Part shown: positions 35,899-47,647 of the stretch, one piece after another
How the letters are laid out: every line of letters starts with the position of its first letter
How positions within the stretch are numbered: position 1 is the stretch's first letter
Source: Aliihoeflea sp. 40Bstr573
GTDB taxonomy: Bacteria > Pseudomonadota > Alphaproteobacteria > Rhizobiales > Rhizobiaceae
Direction of reading: 5' to 3'
DNA length: 64,000 nt
NCBI RefSeq assembly: GCF_024105655.1
Contig: NZ_JAAAMH010000005.1
Span: 206,836 to 270,835 of the forward strand
Made by a program: the position numbers and the translations under genes
The notes under the pieces: model-generated
The model's input: the letters and a program-made list of their open reading frames with translations, nothing else
Database searches by the model: none
What the model was told of the DNA's origin: nothing

Positions 35899-37119
35899 AT
35901 GTCCAAGCCTGCCCCGTCCGATTTCGTCATCGCCACCTTGATCGGCATCACCCAGACGATCGGCTATGGCAGCCTCTATTACTCCTTCGGCGTCCTTGCC
36001 CCGTTCATGGCGGAAGACACCGGCCTGTCGCTCACCTTCGTCTACGGCCTTTTTTCAATCGCGCTTCTGGCATCGGGCTTTGTCGCGCCGCGCGCCGGAC
36101 GCCTCTTCGACGGCAATGATCCGGCGCGCGTCATGGCTGTCGGCTCGTGCATCAGTGCCGCCGCGCTTGCTCTTTGGGGCCTGGCGCCAGGCAGGGTCGC
36201 CTTCGGCGCGTTCCTGATCGTGACCGAAATGAGCTCCGTCCTTGTCCTCTACGAGGCGGCCTTCGTGCTCGCGGCGCGGCTGTCGCCGGCCAATGCCCGG
36301 CGCACCATCACCGGCATCACGCTGATCGCCGGGTTCGCCTCGACGATCTTCTGGCCCCTGACGAGCTGGCTCGCCGGCTTCATCGAGTGGCGCACGATCC
36401 TGCTCATCTTCGCCGCGCTCAACCTTTTCGTCTGCGCGCCGCTGCACGTCTTCCTGATTCGCCGCACGCCGCGCGCGATTCCGACGCAAGCCGATGCCGG
36501 GCAGAAGCTGGCGGAAGGCACGCTCACCTCGTCGCGCGACCGCACCGTGGCCTTTCGCCTTCTGCTGGTCGCCTTCGCGGCCAACGCGTTCGTCATGTCG
36601 GCGGTTCATCTTCACCTGATCGGGCTGCTGGGCGCTCTGGGGCTCGGCGCATCGGCGGCGCTGATCGGCGCGCTGATCGGCCCGGCCCAGGTCGCCGGCC
36701 GCATCGCCGAATTCACCGCCGGGCCGCGCATCAGCGTCATGAGCGTCGCGCTGTTTGCCACCGGAGCGCTGCCGGCGGGCCTCGGCTTCCTGATCGGAGG
36801 ATCGGGCTACCTGCCCGCCGCGGTCGTCTTCGCGCTGGTCTTCGGCGCGGGGCAGGGGCTTTCCTACATCGTGCGCGGCGTCCTGCCGCTGACGCTCTTC
36901 GGCGCCAACGGCTATGGCGCGCGGACAGGCAGGATCAATTCGGTGCGCTTGTTCGTGTCGGCGGGCGCGCCGGTCCTGGCGGCGGCCATTTTCGAGCGGT
37001 TCGGCGCCCAGACGGCGCTCGGCGTCATCGCCGCCGCGGGTCTCGTCGGGTTCATCGCGGTCATCGCGATCGTTCCGATCCTGCGGCGCGCCGGTCAGCC
37101 CGGCACGCCGTCGATCTGA
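35899..37119 (+). CDS. MFS transporter
   Basis: 406 aa, 12 predicted helices in two halves with a central cytoplasmic loop (about 190-215, TQADAGQKLAEGTLTSSRDR). The A-type motif region GFVAPRAGRLFDGNDPARVMAVG is near residue 55. Similar to major facilitators of the YbfB/oxalate-formate kind; substrate not predictable. Converges on secA, ending seven bases from it. Confidence 0.87.
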   Translation: MSKPAPSDFVIATLIGITQTIGYGSLYYSFGVLAPFMAEDTGLSLTFVYGLFSIALLASGFVAPRAGRLFDGNDPARVMAVGSCISAAALALWGLAPGRVAFGAFLIVTEMSSVLVLYEAAFVLAARLSPANARRTITGITLIAGFASTIFWPLTSWLAGFIEWRTILLIFAALNLFVCAPLHVFLIRRTPRAIPTQADAGQKLAEGTLTSSRDRTVAFRLLLVAFAANAFVMSAVHLHLIGLLGALGLGASAALIGALIGPAQVAGRIAEFTAGPRISVMSVALFATGALPAGLGFLIGGSGYLPAAVVFALVFGAGQGLSYIVRGVLPLTLFGANGYGARTGRINSVRLFVSAGAPVLAAAIFERFGAQTALGVIAAAGLVGFIAVIAIVPILRRAGQPGTPSI

Positions 37120-37126
37120 GCATCCG

Positions 37127-39847
<2,721 letters not shown>

Positions 39848-40081
39848 CCAAGGTCCTTTCGAAAAGAAAGTTTCCGGTCTGGACCGGAGCGCCCGTCGAG
39901 GGGGTAACGGGCTTGTGAAAAGACAGAAAAGCGCCCGGAAAACGGTTCTGGACGCCAAGACGAAGGACAGATAAGAGGGGGCACAAGCGATGTCAACGCC
40001 GCCGCCTGTGGGCGCAAATGCGGAATTCCGCCACATTCGCAAGGGCTGGAAACAGCATCGAACCCTCACTGGAGTTTCTTC

Positions 40082-41062
40082 ATGAATGTTTTGTTTCGCC
40101 GCTTGTCCGCCGCCGTCGCGCTCGTCGCGCTGACTTCGGGCGCCGCCTTTGCGCAGGATACGACGCCTGCTGCGCCGGAACCCGCGGTCGCAGCCGACCC
40201 GTCCGCCATCGTCGCCACGGTCGAGGGGCAGGAGGTGACCGAGGGTGACCTGGCGCTCGCGCTCCAGGGCCTCGAGCAGCAGTTCGCGAACCTTTCGCCC
40301 GAACAGCGCCGCGCCGCCGCGCTTTCGGCGCTGATCGAAATCCGCCTCCTCGCCGCCAAGGCCGAAGAGGAAGGGCTCGACGACGCCGAAGAGTTCCAGC
40401 GCCAGATGGCGTTCCTGCGCGAGCGGGCTTTGCACAGCGCCTTCATCGAGCAGCAGGTCGCCGTCAGCGTGACGGATGAAGAGGTCCGCGCCCGCTACGA
40501 CCAGGAGATCGCCAATACCCCGCCGACCAACGAAGTGCGCGCGCGCCACATCATCGTCGACAGCGAGGAGAAGGCGAAGGAACTGATCGCCGAGCTCGAC
40601 GGCGGCGCCGATTTCGAGGAACTCGCCAAGGCGAACTCGACCGATGGCGCAGCTCAGCAGGGCGGCGACCTCGGCTATTTCGGCCAGGGCCAGATGGTTC
40701 CGGAGTTCGAAGAGGCGGCCTTCGCCATGGATGTCGGCGAGCACTCCGCCGAGCCGGTCCAGACGCAGTTCGGCTGGCACGTCATCAAGGTCGAAGACAA
40801 GCGCCAGCAGCAGCCGCCGGCTTTCGAGCAGGTCGGCCCGCAGATCCGATCGATCCTGCTGCGCGAGCGTTACTTCCAGACCGTCGAGGAAATCCGCGAG
40901 GCGGCTGACATCGAGATCTCCGATGCCGAACTGAAGGCGACGCTCGACGAGATGGAAGCGGCCGCACAGCCGGGTGCGCAGTCGGAATCGGATGCTGAAG
41001 CCGGCGCTGATGGCGCCGTCGATGCGGCGCCTTCCGACGAGACGACCGACCCGGCCGAATAA
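40082..41062 (+). CDS. Periplasmic peptidyl-prolyl cis-trans isomerase (parvulin/SurA-like)
   Basis: 326 aa. Signal peptide (1-25, cut after AFA), N-terminal SurA_N-type helices, one rotamase domain at about 155-245 ([53 protein letters not shown]), and an acidic Ala/Asp/Glu-rich tail. Helps fold exported proteins. ATG 40082 with GGAG upstream. 24 bases before argJ, possibly cotranscribed. Confidence 0.9.
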   Translation: MNVLFRRLSAAVALVALTSGAAFAQDTTPAAPEPAVAADPSAIVATVEGQEVTEGDLALALQGLEQQFANLSPEQRRAAALSALIEIRLLAAKAEEEGLDDAEEFQRQMAFLRERALHSAFIEQQVAVSVTDEEVRARYDQEIANTPPTNEVRARHIIVDSEEKAKELIAELDGGADFEELAKANSTDGAAQQGGDLGYFGQGQMVPEFEEAAFAMDVGEHSAEPVQTQFGWHVIKVEDKRQQQPPAFEQVGPQIRSILLRERYFQTVEEIREAADIEISDAELKATLDEMEAAAQPGAQSESDAEAGADGAVDAAPSDETTDPAE

Positions 41063-41086
41063 GCAGCAGACACAAAGACCAGCGCC

Positions 41087-42328
41087 ATGTCCGACGCCGT
41101 TTCTCCGCTCGCCCCGAAAAGCTACCCGAAGATGCCGCCCATCGATGGCGTGCGGATCGCGACGGCGGAGGCCGGCATCAAGTACAAAGGTCGCACCGAC
41201 CTTCTGGCCATGGTCTTTGACGAGGGGACGACCGTGGCCGGCGTTTTCACCAAGTCGAAATGCCCGTCGGCTCCGGTCGACTTCTGCCGGGCGAATCTGC
41301 CCGGTGGATCGGCCCGCATTCTGGTCGTCAATTCGGGAAATGCGAACGCATTCACCGGAAAAAAGGGCCGTGAAACCACCGAAATGACGGCCGATCTGGC
41401 GTCAAAAGCGGCCGGTTCCAGCTCAAAAGAGGTGTTTTTGGCGTCAACTGGCGTCATTGGCGAGCCTCTTGACGCCAAAAAATTCGCCCATCTGCTCGAC
41501 GACATGGTCGCCCGTGCCCAGCCCGGCCTGTGGGCCGAGGCCGGCAAGGCGATCATGACGACGGACACCTATCCCAAATATCTGACCGCAACCTGCCAGA
41601 TCGACGGTGTCGATGTGACGATCAACGGCATCGCCAAGGGCGCCGGCATGATCGCGCCGGACATGGCGACGATGCTCTCCTTCGTCGCGACCGACGCGCC
41701 GATCGGCGCGAAGGCGTTGCAGGATCTGCTTTCCAAGGGCGTCGGCATGACGTTCAATTCGGTGACGGTCGACAGCGACACCTCGACTTCCGACACGCTG
41801 ATGCTGTTCGCCACCGGCGCGGCTGAAAAGCGCGGAGCAGCGCGGATCGAGGACGCGGAAGATCCCCGGCTTTCCAATTTCCGCCGTGCGCTCAACAAGA
41901 TGCTGAAGGCGCTCGCGCTTCAGGTCGTGCGCGACGGCGAGGGCGCGCGCAAGCAGATCGGCGTCACCGTCACCGGCGCCAAGAATGCGCGTTCGGCCAA
42001 GCGTGTCGCGCTGTCCATCGCCAATTCGCCGCTGGTCAAGACGGCGGTCGCCGGCGAGGATGCCAATTGGGGCCGTGTCGTCATGGCCGTCGGCAAGGCC
42101 GGCGAGCCGGCGGACCGCGATCTCCTGTCGATCTGGTTCGGCGACATCCGCGTCGCCCATAGCGGCGAGCGGGACCCGGATTATTCCGAGGCGGCGACGT
42201 CCGCCTACATGGAGGGCGACGAGATCGATATCCGCGTCGATCTCGGCCTCGGGCGCGGTCAGGCGACGGTGTGGACCTGCGATTTGACCAAGGAATATGT
42301 CGCCATCAACGGCGACTACCGCAGCTAG
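41087..42328 (+). CDS. argJ: Bifunctional glutamate N-acetyltransferase / amino-acid acetyltransferase ArgJ
   Basis: 413 aa. Self-cleavage site [16 protein letters not shown] with nucleophile Thr195 that becomes the N-terminus of the beta chain, oxyanion TG at TGVIGEP, and [17 protein letters not shown]. Transfers acetyl from N-acetylornithine to glutamate and also starts the arginine pathway. Oddity: residues about 100-132 are written with unusual AT-rich codons (TCA, AAA, TTG) and contain a perfect 13 bp inverted repeat. Confidence 0.96.
   Translation: MSDAVSPLAPKSYPKMPPIDGVRIATAEAGIKYKGRTDLLAMVFDEGTTVAGVFTKSKCPSAPVDFCRANLPGGSARILVVNSGNANAFTGKKGRETTEMTADLASKAAGSSSKEVFLASTGVIGEPLDAKKFAHLLDDMVARAQPGLWAEAGKAIMTTDTYPKYLTATCQIDGVDVTINGIAKGAGMIAPDMATMLSFVATDAPIGAKALQDLLSKGVGMTFNSVTVDSDTSTSDTLMLFATGAAEKRGAARIEDAEDPRLSNFRRALNKMLKALALQVVRDGEGARKQIGVTVTGAKNARSAKRVALSIANSPLVKTAVAGEDANWGRVVMAVGKAGEPADRDLLSIWFGDIRVAHSGERDPDYSEAATSAYMEGDEIDIRVDLGLGRGQATVWTCDLTKEYVAINGDYRS
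41435..41481. repeat. Perfect 13 bp inverted repeat inside argJ
   Basis: TTTTTGGCGTCAA at 41435-41447 and TTGACGCCAAAAA at 41469-41481 with a 21 base loop that also holds another GGCGTCA. A further GGCGTCA is at 41398-41404. All seen directly. Function unknown. Confidence 0.85.
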
Positions 42329-42329
42329 G

Positions 42330-43091
42330 ATGGCAGACGCCGACCTGCCCACGGTCCGGCGTTTGGAAGCGGCGGGCTTTCGCGCCTGGCCGGCCGAAAT
42401 CGTATCCTATGACGGCACGTGGTCGGTGCGCACGACGGCCGGTTTGCCGACGCGCAGATCGAACTCCGTGACCCCGCTCGACCGTTCCGATTGCGACGGG
42501 CTGGAGCGCCGATTGCCGGGCCTGCGCGCGCGCTTCGCCGCGGCAGGATTTCCGGTGACGTTTCGCATCACGCCGCTGACGGGGAGGCGCCTCGTCGAGC
42601 AGTTCGACGAGATGAACTGGCCGGTGATCACGCCCTCGCTCGTCATGCGTGCGGAACTGGGCTCGACCTCCAGCGCGCAGCGGGAGGTCGAGATGGTGTC
42701 TCCGGCCTCGTTTTGTCGGGCAGGGATTGCGATCGGCGCCATCGACGCCGCGCGTGCTGCGCCGCTGCAAGCGCTTCTTGCGCGTGTCCCGGCGAAACTG
42801 GGCCTGTTCGTGCTGTCGGTCGATGGAGTTCCGGCCGCCAAGGCGATGTGCACTGTCGACGGTGCGATTGCCGGAATCTACGAGGTCGCGACCGCGCCGG
42901 CCTTTCGCTCGCAAGGGCTTGCCCGCAAGCTCGTATCGGCCGCGCTGGCCTTTGCCGCTGCGAGCGGCGCGTGCGGCAGCTTCCTGATGGTGGACAGGAA
43001 CAATGCCCCCGCCATCGCGCTCTACGAATCCTTCGGCTTCACGGCGACCTACCCTTACGAATATCGTGCCGAACCGGAGGCGAGGACATGA
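42330..43091 (+). CDS. GNAT family N-acetyltransferase
   Basis: 253 aa. The GNAT core is C-terminal: IYEVATAPAFRSQGLARKLVSAALAFAAASGA with the acetyl-CoA loop RSQGLA, then NAPAIALYESFGFTATYPYEYR. The N-terminal half is a degenerate second GNAT-like domain. ATG 42330 is one base after the argJ stop, so coupled. Acceptor unknown; placement between argJ and mutT is shared by related rhizobia to my knowledge. Confidence 0.85.
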   Translation: MADADLPTVRRLEAAGFRAWPAEIVSYDGTWSVRTTAGLPTRRSNSVTPLDRSDCDGLERRLPGLRARFAAAGFPVTFRITPLTGRRLVEQFDEMNWPVITPSLVMRAELGSTSSAQREVEMVSPASFCRAGIAIGAIDAARAAPLQALLARVPAKLGLFVLSVDGVPAAKAMCTVDGAIAGIYEVATAPAFRSQGLARKLVSAALAFAAASGACGSFLMVDRNNAPAIALYESFGFTATYPYEYRAEPEART

Positions 43092-43513
43092 CCGAAGCGG
43101 CGAATGCCGAACCGAAGCGCCTGTTGCTCGTCGCGGCCTGCGCGCTCGTCGACGCGGATGGGCGTGTGCTCCTGGCGCAGCGACCGGCGCACAAGCAGTT
43201 GGGCGGCTTGTGGGAATTTCCCGGCGGCAAGGTCGAGCCCGGCGAAACGCCGGAGGAAACCGTCGTCCGTGAACTCCATGAAGAGCTCGGCATCGAAACC
43301 AAGACGGCGTGCCTTGCACCGCTAACCTTCGCCAGCCATTCCTATGAGAGCTTCAATCTCCTGATGCCGCTTTTCGTATGCCGCCGCTTTTGGGGTATCC
43401 CGCAGCCGCTTGAAGCGCAGCAACTGAAGTGGGTGCGCCCAAACAAGATGCGGGATTATCCGATGCCGCCGGCCGACGAGCCTCTGATTCCATTCCTGAT
43501 CGACCTGCTCTGA
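43088..43513 (+). CDS. mutT: 8-oxo-dGTP diphosphatase MutT (Nudix)
   Basis: 141 aa. Complete Nudix box: GGKVEPGETPEETVVRELHE followed by ELGI (GX5EX7REUXEEXGU), preceded by LAQRPAHKQLGGLWEFPGG, the MutT form. Removes oxidised dGTP from the pool. The ATG overlaps the GNAT stop by four bases; the open frame further upstream is antiphase to the GNAT gene. Confidence 0.93.
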   Translation: MTEAANAEPKRLLLVAACALVDADGRVLLAQRPAHKQLGGLWEFPGGKVEPGETPEETVVRELHEELGIETKTACLAPLTFASHSYESFNLLMPLFVCRRFWGIPQPLEAQQLKWVRPNKMRDYPMPPADEPLIPFLIDLL

Positions 43514-43584
43514 CCAGTATCGACGCTCGCCCAATGGTCGACTTTGCGTTTGCGCGTTAATCGATGATTCAGCCAATCCTGCAA

Positions 43585-43619
43585 AAGTCCTGTGGAATTT
43601 CATTTGAACAACAGGACTT
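43585..43619 (+). promoter_or_regulatory. Hairpin covering the ribosome binding site of the gene at 43623
   Basis: AAGTCCTGT at 43585-43593 pairs perfectly with ACAGGACTT at 43611-43619 (17 base loop). The 3-prime arm contains the only Shine-Dalgarno-like element (AGGA) three to four bases from the stem end and about 7-10 bases before the ATG at 43623. In RNA the site would be closed, suggesting regulated translation; as DNA it could be an operator. Confidence 0.55.
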
Positions 43620-43622
43620 CGC

Positions 43623-43937
43623 ATGGCAGGCAGCGGGCAAGACCTTTCGGGCCGATCCTTCATCAGCCAGACGAGCGCGGGCATCCTGCGGGTGACACTG
43701 CTGTTCGGATCGGCGGTAATCGCGCTGACGCTTATCCTCGTGCCCATCGCTGACAAGAACGCCCGCGACCGGATGTTCGCATCCGTCGAATCACCGGGCA
43801 TCGACCGGATGTCGACGGGCAGCATCGGGCCGCGCAGTTCGGCCGAGACATATACGATCCGGCGCAGCGTCCTTCAGCAGAGCCCGAGCGCGGTCTGCAT
43901 CATCCGCGAGTCGGGCGCTCGTTCCGGCTCCTGCTGA
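43623..43937 (+). CDS. Small single-pass membrane protein of unknown function
   Basis: 104 aa. One helix at about 22-40 (LRVTLLFGSAVIALTLILVP), then a periplasmic tail with GIDRMSTGSIG and a C-terminal segment with two Cys (AVCIIRESGARSGSC, the last residue). Lies before the Flp pilin, 92 bp away. Similar short proteins precede Flp pilin genes in some rhizobia; the function is not known. The ribosome site lies in a hairpin. Confidence 0.7.
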   Translation: MAGSGQDLSGRSFISQTSAGILRVTLLFGSAVIALTLILVPIADKNARDRMFASVESPGIDRMSTGSIGPRSSAETYTIRRSVLQQSPSAVCIIRESGARSGSC

Positions 43938-44029
43938 GGCGGCAATTGCGCCGCTTGGCTCCACACTTCCTTAACGACGCCTCTTGGCAGGTTCCTAACT
44001 TCTCGACGCTAGGAAAGAGGACACGCTGA

Positions 44030-44215
44030 ATGACGAGGCGCCTCATGCTGAAACGATTCCTGACGGACGAAAGCGGTGCGACGGCCGTCGAATATGGCCT
44101 GATCGCAACGCTCATCGGCGTTGCGATCATCGGCGGGGCCTCGGCGACGGGCACGGCCATCTCCAATCTGTGGGGCGGCAATGAAAGCGCGATCAACGAA
44201 GTCCTGACCCGCTGA
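44030..44215 (+). CDS. Flp family type IVb pilin
   Basis: 61 aa. Short basic leader then DESGATAVEYGLIATLIGVAIIGGA, the Flp/PilA pattern with the prepilin cleavage at Gly|Ala-Thr-Ala-Val-Glu-Tyr and a single hydrophobic helix. ATG 44030 or 44045 (MLKRFL); GAGGA lies upstream. Forms thin Tad/Flp pili for attachment. No tad/cpa assembly genes are in the window. Confidence 0.92.
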   Translation: MTRRLMLKRFLTDESGATAVEYGLIATLIGVAIIGGASATGTAISNLWGGNESAINEVLTR

Positions 44216-44219
44216 TCGT

Positions 44220-45077
44220 TCAGTCCGTCTTCAACGCCTTTGCAAGCGACACCGTCGCACTGCCGCGCCGCGCCGGCTTCTGCTGCGAGCCATGCGGCGC
44301 CCATCCCGAAAGCCAGACTGTCGCGAAGGTCGCCCGAATGCGCCCATCCGAATCGGCGAAGCGCTCTGCGTAGAGCCCGGCAGCCCGGACGAGAACCGCG
44401 CGCCGAACCGGCCGTGCACCGACGAGGCTGCTGGTGACGCCCATGGCCCGAAGATCGCGCATCAAGTCGAACATCGTATCGTAGCGCACGGTCGTTTCCT
44501 CGATATCGGCGACGGGCAGCGCAAAGCCTGCGCGCTGCAAAAGCCCGCCCGCATCGCGGATGTCGACGAGTGGATGGACGCGGCTTGCCGCGCCGCCGGT
44601 GATCTCGGCTTCGGCCGCCAGCAGGACCTCGCGCAACTCCTTCAGCGTGCCGGCGCCCGCAAGGCAGCCAAGGAACAGCCCGTCCGGCCGCAGGAGCCGC
44701 CGGATCTGGATCAGCGTTCCCGGTACGTCGTCGACTTCGCCGAGTGCATACAGTGAGACGGCAAGGTCCGCGCTTTCGGGAGGCAGTGCGAGATGATCGA
44801 CGGGCGAGACCGCGCCGGGCGCACCGTCGAGAAGGGCGGAGTTCGCCTCGACCCGCTCGATGCTGCCAGCCTTCCCCGTCAATGCGACGGCGCGCGCGGC
44901 CTCGTCGACGAAGCCATGGAGCACGATTGCCCGGTCGAAATCGCGGCTGACCGTGGAAAGGCGCTCGGCAAGCTCGGCCGAGGCGGCGCGCATCAGGAAA
45001 TCGCCGTGGCGTCCGGTTTGCGCGAGGGCTCGCATCTTGTGGGCGAGTGCGCGGGTCTGATCGAAGATTGCGTCCAT
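44220..45077 (-). CDS. SAM-dependent methyltransferase (NDUFAF5/BioC-like)
   Basis: 285 aa from ATG 45077 (MDAIFDQTRALAHK). Degenerate class I methyltransferase fold: the usual GxGxG is not conserved, but the acidic turn SPVDHLALPPESADLAVSLYALGEVDDVPGTLIQIRRLLRPDGLF follows the post-I/post-III pattern. The family occurs beside comF in alphaproteobacteria and includes mitochondrial NDUFAF5, an arginine hydroxylase/methyltransferase-like complex I assembly factor. Role here inferred. Upstream start at 45107 possible. Divergent from comF. Confidence 0.8.
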   Translation of the reverse strand: MDAIFDQTRALAHKMRALAQTGRHGDFLMRAASAELAERLSTVSRDFDRAIVLHGFVDEAARAVALTGKAGSIERVEANSALLDGAPGAVSPVDHLALPPESADLAVSLYALGEVDDVPGTLIQIRRLLRPDGLFLGCLAGAGTLKELREVLLAAEAEITGGAASRVHPLVDIRDAGGLLQRAGFALPVADIEETTVRYDTMFDLMRDLRAMGVTSSLVGARPVRRAVLVRAAGLYAERFADSDGRIRATFATVWLSGWAPHGSQQKPARRGSATVSLAKALKTD

Positions 45078-45130
45078 GCGTACCTGAATGCGAAAGTGCG
45101 CCGTCATAGGGTGGATATGGGAAGCCGGGC

Positions 45131-45928
45131 TTGAGAAGTCTCGTGGTGGAACGGCTCGCAAAGATCAAGTCCGCCGGCGCCGCGGCCGGGCAAATCGCGG
45201 GCCGGATGCTCTTTCCGCCGACATGTCTTGGATGCCGGAAGATCGTTGCCGAAGGCGGCACGCTTTGCGCCTCCTGCTGGGGCGACATCCATTTTCTCGA
45301 CGAGCCCTGGTGCGCGGTCTCGGGCGTGCCCTTCGCCTACGACATGGGAACGGGTGCGATCTCGCCCGCCGTCATGGCGTCGCCGCCCGCCTATGACCGC
45401 TCGCGCGCGGCCGTCGCCTATGACGGGGCCGCGCGCAGGCTGGCGCAGAGCCTCAAATATCAGGACCGCACCGACCTTGCACCCTGGCTGGCAGGCTGGA
45501 TGGTGCGCGCGGGTCGCGACATCATCGACCATGCGGAGCTGCTCGTTCCGGTGCCGCTCCACCGCCAACGCTTTTTCACCCGGCGGTTCAATCAGTCGGC
45601 GGAACTGGCGCGTGCCATCGCCAGACAGACGGGACGGCCGTTTGCCGCCGAGGTCGTCATGCGCGTCAAGAAGACGCGCCAGCAAGTCGGCCTCAAGGCG
45701 AAGGAAAGGCAGGACAATGTCCGCGCCGCCTTTCTCGTGCCCGAAGGGAAAAAGGCTCTGATCGCCGGGCGGCATGTGTGCATCGTCGACGACGTCTACA
45801 CGACCGGGGCGACGGTCTCTGCGCTTGCCAAGTGCCTTCGCCGTGCCGGTGCGCGCGAGATCTCCGTCTTGACCTTCGCACGGGTATTGCCGGGGGACTT
45901 CCGGCGAGGAAAGCCAGAGCCTATATAG
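45131..45928 (+). CDS. comF: ComF family protein (phosphoribosyltransferase-like)
   Basis: 265 aa. N-terminal zinc ribbon CLGC...CASC (about 32-50) and C-terminal PRTase motif VCIVDDVYTTGATVSAL, plus VPVPLHRQRFFTRRFNQS, the ComF hallmark. Linked to DNA uptake/recombination in competent bacteria; rarely essential for competence here. TTG 45131 is the annotated start but GTG codons at 45143/45146 are also possible. Overlapping chain to grxC and beyond. Confidence 0.88.
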   Translation: MRSLVVERLAKIKSAGAAAGQIAGRMLFPPTCLGCRKIVAEGGTLCASCWGDIHFLDEPWCAVSGVPFAYDMGTGAISPAVMASPPAYDRSRAAVAYDGAARRLAQSLKYQDRTDLAPWLAGWMVRAGRDIIDHAELLVPVPLHRQRFFTRRFNQSAELARAIARQTGRPFAAEVVMRVKKTRQQVGLKAKERQDNVRAAFLVPEGKKALIAGRHVCIVDDVYTTGATVSALAKCLRRAGAREISVLTFARVLPGDFRRGKPEPI

Positions 45929-45958
45929 ACCTGCAAAGGCAACAGGACGGACCGATAC

Positions 45959-46225
45959 ATGGCCGACGTCGAAATCTATACACGAATGATGTGCGGCTAT
46001 TGCGCAGCCGCCAAGCGGCTCCTCGACAGGAAGGGCGTCACTTATGTCGAACACGATGCGAGCTTTTCAGCGGAGTTGCGCCAGGAAATGATCGGCAAGG
46101 CCAATGGCCGCACGACCTTTCCGCAAATCTTCATCCAAGGGCGCCATGTCGGCGGATCGGACGACCTGCATGCGCTGGAGTCGGAGGGCCGGCTCGACGC
46201 AATGCTGAAAGGCGGCCAGGCATGA
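45959..46225 (+). CDS. grxC: Glutaredoxin 3
   Basis: 88 aa. Active-site CGYC at 12-15 (alphaproteobacterial variant of CPYC), TTFPQIFIQG with cis-Pro and VGGSDDL for glutathione binding. Reduces disulfides with glutathione. Its stop overlaps the next start (ATGA). Confidence 0.95.
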   Translation: MADVEIYTRMMCGYCAAAKRLLDRKGVTYVEHDASFSAELRQEMIGKANGRTTFPQIFIQGRHVGGSDDLHALESEGRLDAMLKGGQA

Positions 46226-47076
46226 GCGGACCAGTGAAGGTCGCCGCGCTGCAGATGCGCTCCTCGACGTCGCTTGAGCGCAACATCGCCGATTTCGAGA
46301 CTCTGGTGCGCGAGGCCGCGGGCAAGGGCGCGACCTACGTCCAGTCGCCCGAGATGACAGGGGCGTTGGTGCGCGACCGCGCCAGCTTGCGCGCGATGAT
46401 CACGTCCGACGACAAGGATGCGCTCGTCATCCGCGCAGCCGAACTCGCCGCGGAACTCGGCATCTTCGTCCATATCGGCTCGACCGCAATCGCGCGGCCG
46501 GACGGAAAGGTCGCCAACCGCGCTTTCGTGTTCGGGACGGACGGTGCGCGGCTTGCGACCTACGACAAGATCCACATGTTCGACGTCGATCTCGACAAGG
46601 GCGAGAGCTGGCGCGAATCCGCGACGTACGAGCCGGGCAAGGTTTCGACCGTCGTCGATCTGCCTTTTGGGCGCATGGGGCTTGCCGTCTGCTACGATCT
46701 GCGCTTTCCGCAACTCTTCCGCGCGCAGGCGCTGGCGGGCGCCTCGGTGCTGACGGTGCCGGCTGCCTTCACCCGGCAGACCGGGGAGGCGCACTGGCAC
46801 GTCCTGATCCGCGCCCGCGCGATCGAAAACGGCGCCTTCGTCATCGCCGCCGCGCAGGGCGGAACGCATGAGGACGGCCGCGAGACCTATGGCCATTCGC
46901 TGATCGTCGATCCGTGGGGCAAGGTTCTGGCCGAAGCGAACGGCGCGGAGCCGGGCGTGGTGCTTGCCGAGATCGACCTTGCTGCCTCGGCGGCCGCGCG
47001 CGGCAAGGTGCCGAACTTGAAGAACGCTCGCGACTTCACGATCGCGAATGCCGCAGGGCTGGCCAACGCGTCATGA
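46222..47076 (+). CDS. Carbon-nitrogen hydrolase (Nit1/NIT2-like)
   Basis: 284 aa. Nitrilase triad: Glu in SPEMTG, Lys in YDKIHMFDVDL, Cys in VCYDLRFPQLF. This subgroup is the Nit1 type that repairs deaminated glutathione, consistent with the neighbouring glutaredoxin. Overlaps both neighbours by four bases. Confidence 0.92.
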   Translation: MSGPVKVAALQMRSSTSLERNIADFETLVREAAGKGATYVQSPEMTGALVRDRASLRAMITSDDKDALVIRAAELAAELGIFVHIGSTAIARPDGKVANRAFVFGTDGARLATYDKIHMFDVDLDKGESWRESATYEPGKVSTVVDLPFGRMGLAVCYDLRFPQLFRAQALAGASVLTVPAAFTRQTGEAHWHVLIRARAIENGAFVIAAAQGGTHEDGRETYGHSLIVDPWGKVLAEANGAEPGVVLAEIDLAASAAARGKVPNLKNARDFTIANAAGLANAS

Positions 47077-47498
47077 TCCGGTTCAACCTTGTTTGCGATG
47101 CCGGCCACGAATTCGATGGCTGGTTCCGGTCCAATGAGGACTACGAGGGGCAGCACAAGAGCGGTCTCGTCTCGTGCCCGACCTGCCATTCGGCCAAGGT
47201 CGCCAAGGCGTTGATGGCGCCGGCGGTCTCAACTGCGCGCAAGCAGGAGAAGATCGCGCTCGCTGTCGGCGCCGAGCAGCGCCAGATGCTGGCCAAGCTG
47301 AAGGAAATGGCCGACCATGTGCGCCAGAACGCGGACTATGTCGGCGACAAGTTCGCCGACGAGGCGCGCAAGATTCATTTCGGCGAGGTCGAGCGGCGCG
47401 GCATCTATGGCGAGGCGTCGGTCGAGGAGGTCAAGAGCCTCGCCGACGATGGCGTCGACTTCATGCCGCTGCCGACCTTCCCCGACGAACATAACTAG
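47073..47498 (+). CDS. DUF1178 family protein
   Basis: 141 aa. The N-terminus holds a zinc ribbon (LVCDAGHEFDGWF then SCPTCHS), then a Lys/Ala/Glu-rich helical middle (AVGAEQRQMLAKLKEMADHV) and RGIYGEASVEEVKSLADDGVDFMPLP, the DUF1178 signature. Unknown function. ATG 47073 overlaps the nitrilase stop. A hairpin with one bulge (47498-47532) follows without a T tract. Confidence 0.92.
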   Translation: MIRFNLVCDAGHEFDGWFRSNEDYEGQHKSGLVSCPTCHSAKVAKALMAPAVSTARKQEKIALAVGAEQRQMLAKLKEMADHVRQNADYVGDKFADEARKIHFGEVERRGIYGEASVEEVKSLADDGVDFMPLPTFPDEHN

Positions 47499-47647
47499 CA
47501 GGCCCGCCGAGATTCAGCCCTGAGCGGGCTGCAAACGGAGACGTTCCGTGCTTCAGGCACTCACGTCCTTGTTGGACGCGCCGCTCCGGTTCTCGCACGC
47601 CGCCGTATTCGGCTCGCACGGAACCTGATCGCGCCAGGCCTTGCGCC

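Noticed and set aside
26953..37119. Prophage or integrative element at tRNA-Leu
   Set aside because: No integrase, no second copy of the tRNA 3-prime end seen and no phage genes; only a moderately accessory gene content.
39848..40780. 311-codon extension of secA upstream
   Set aside because: Runs antisense to the parvulin gene; SecA proteins start at [13 protein letters not shown].
47498..47532. Terminator after DUF1178
   Set aside because: The hairpin has a bulge and no T tract; kept only as a remark.
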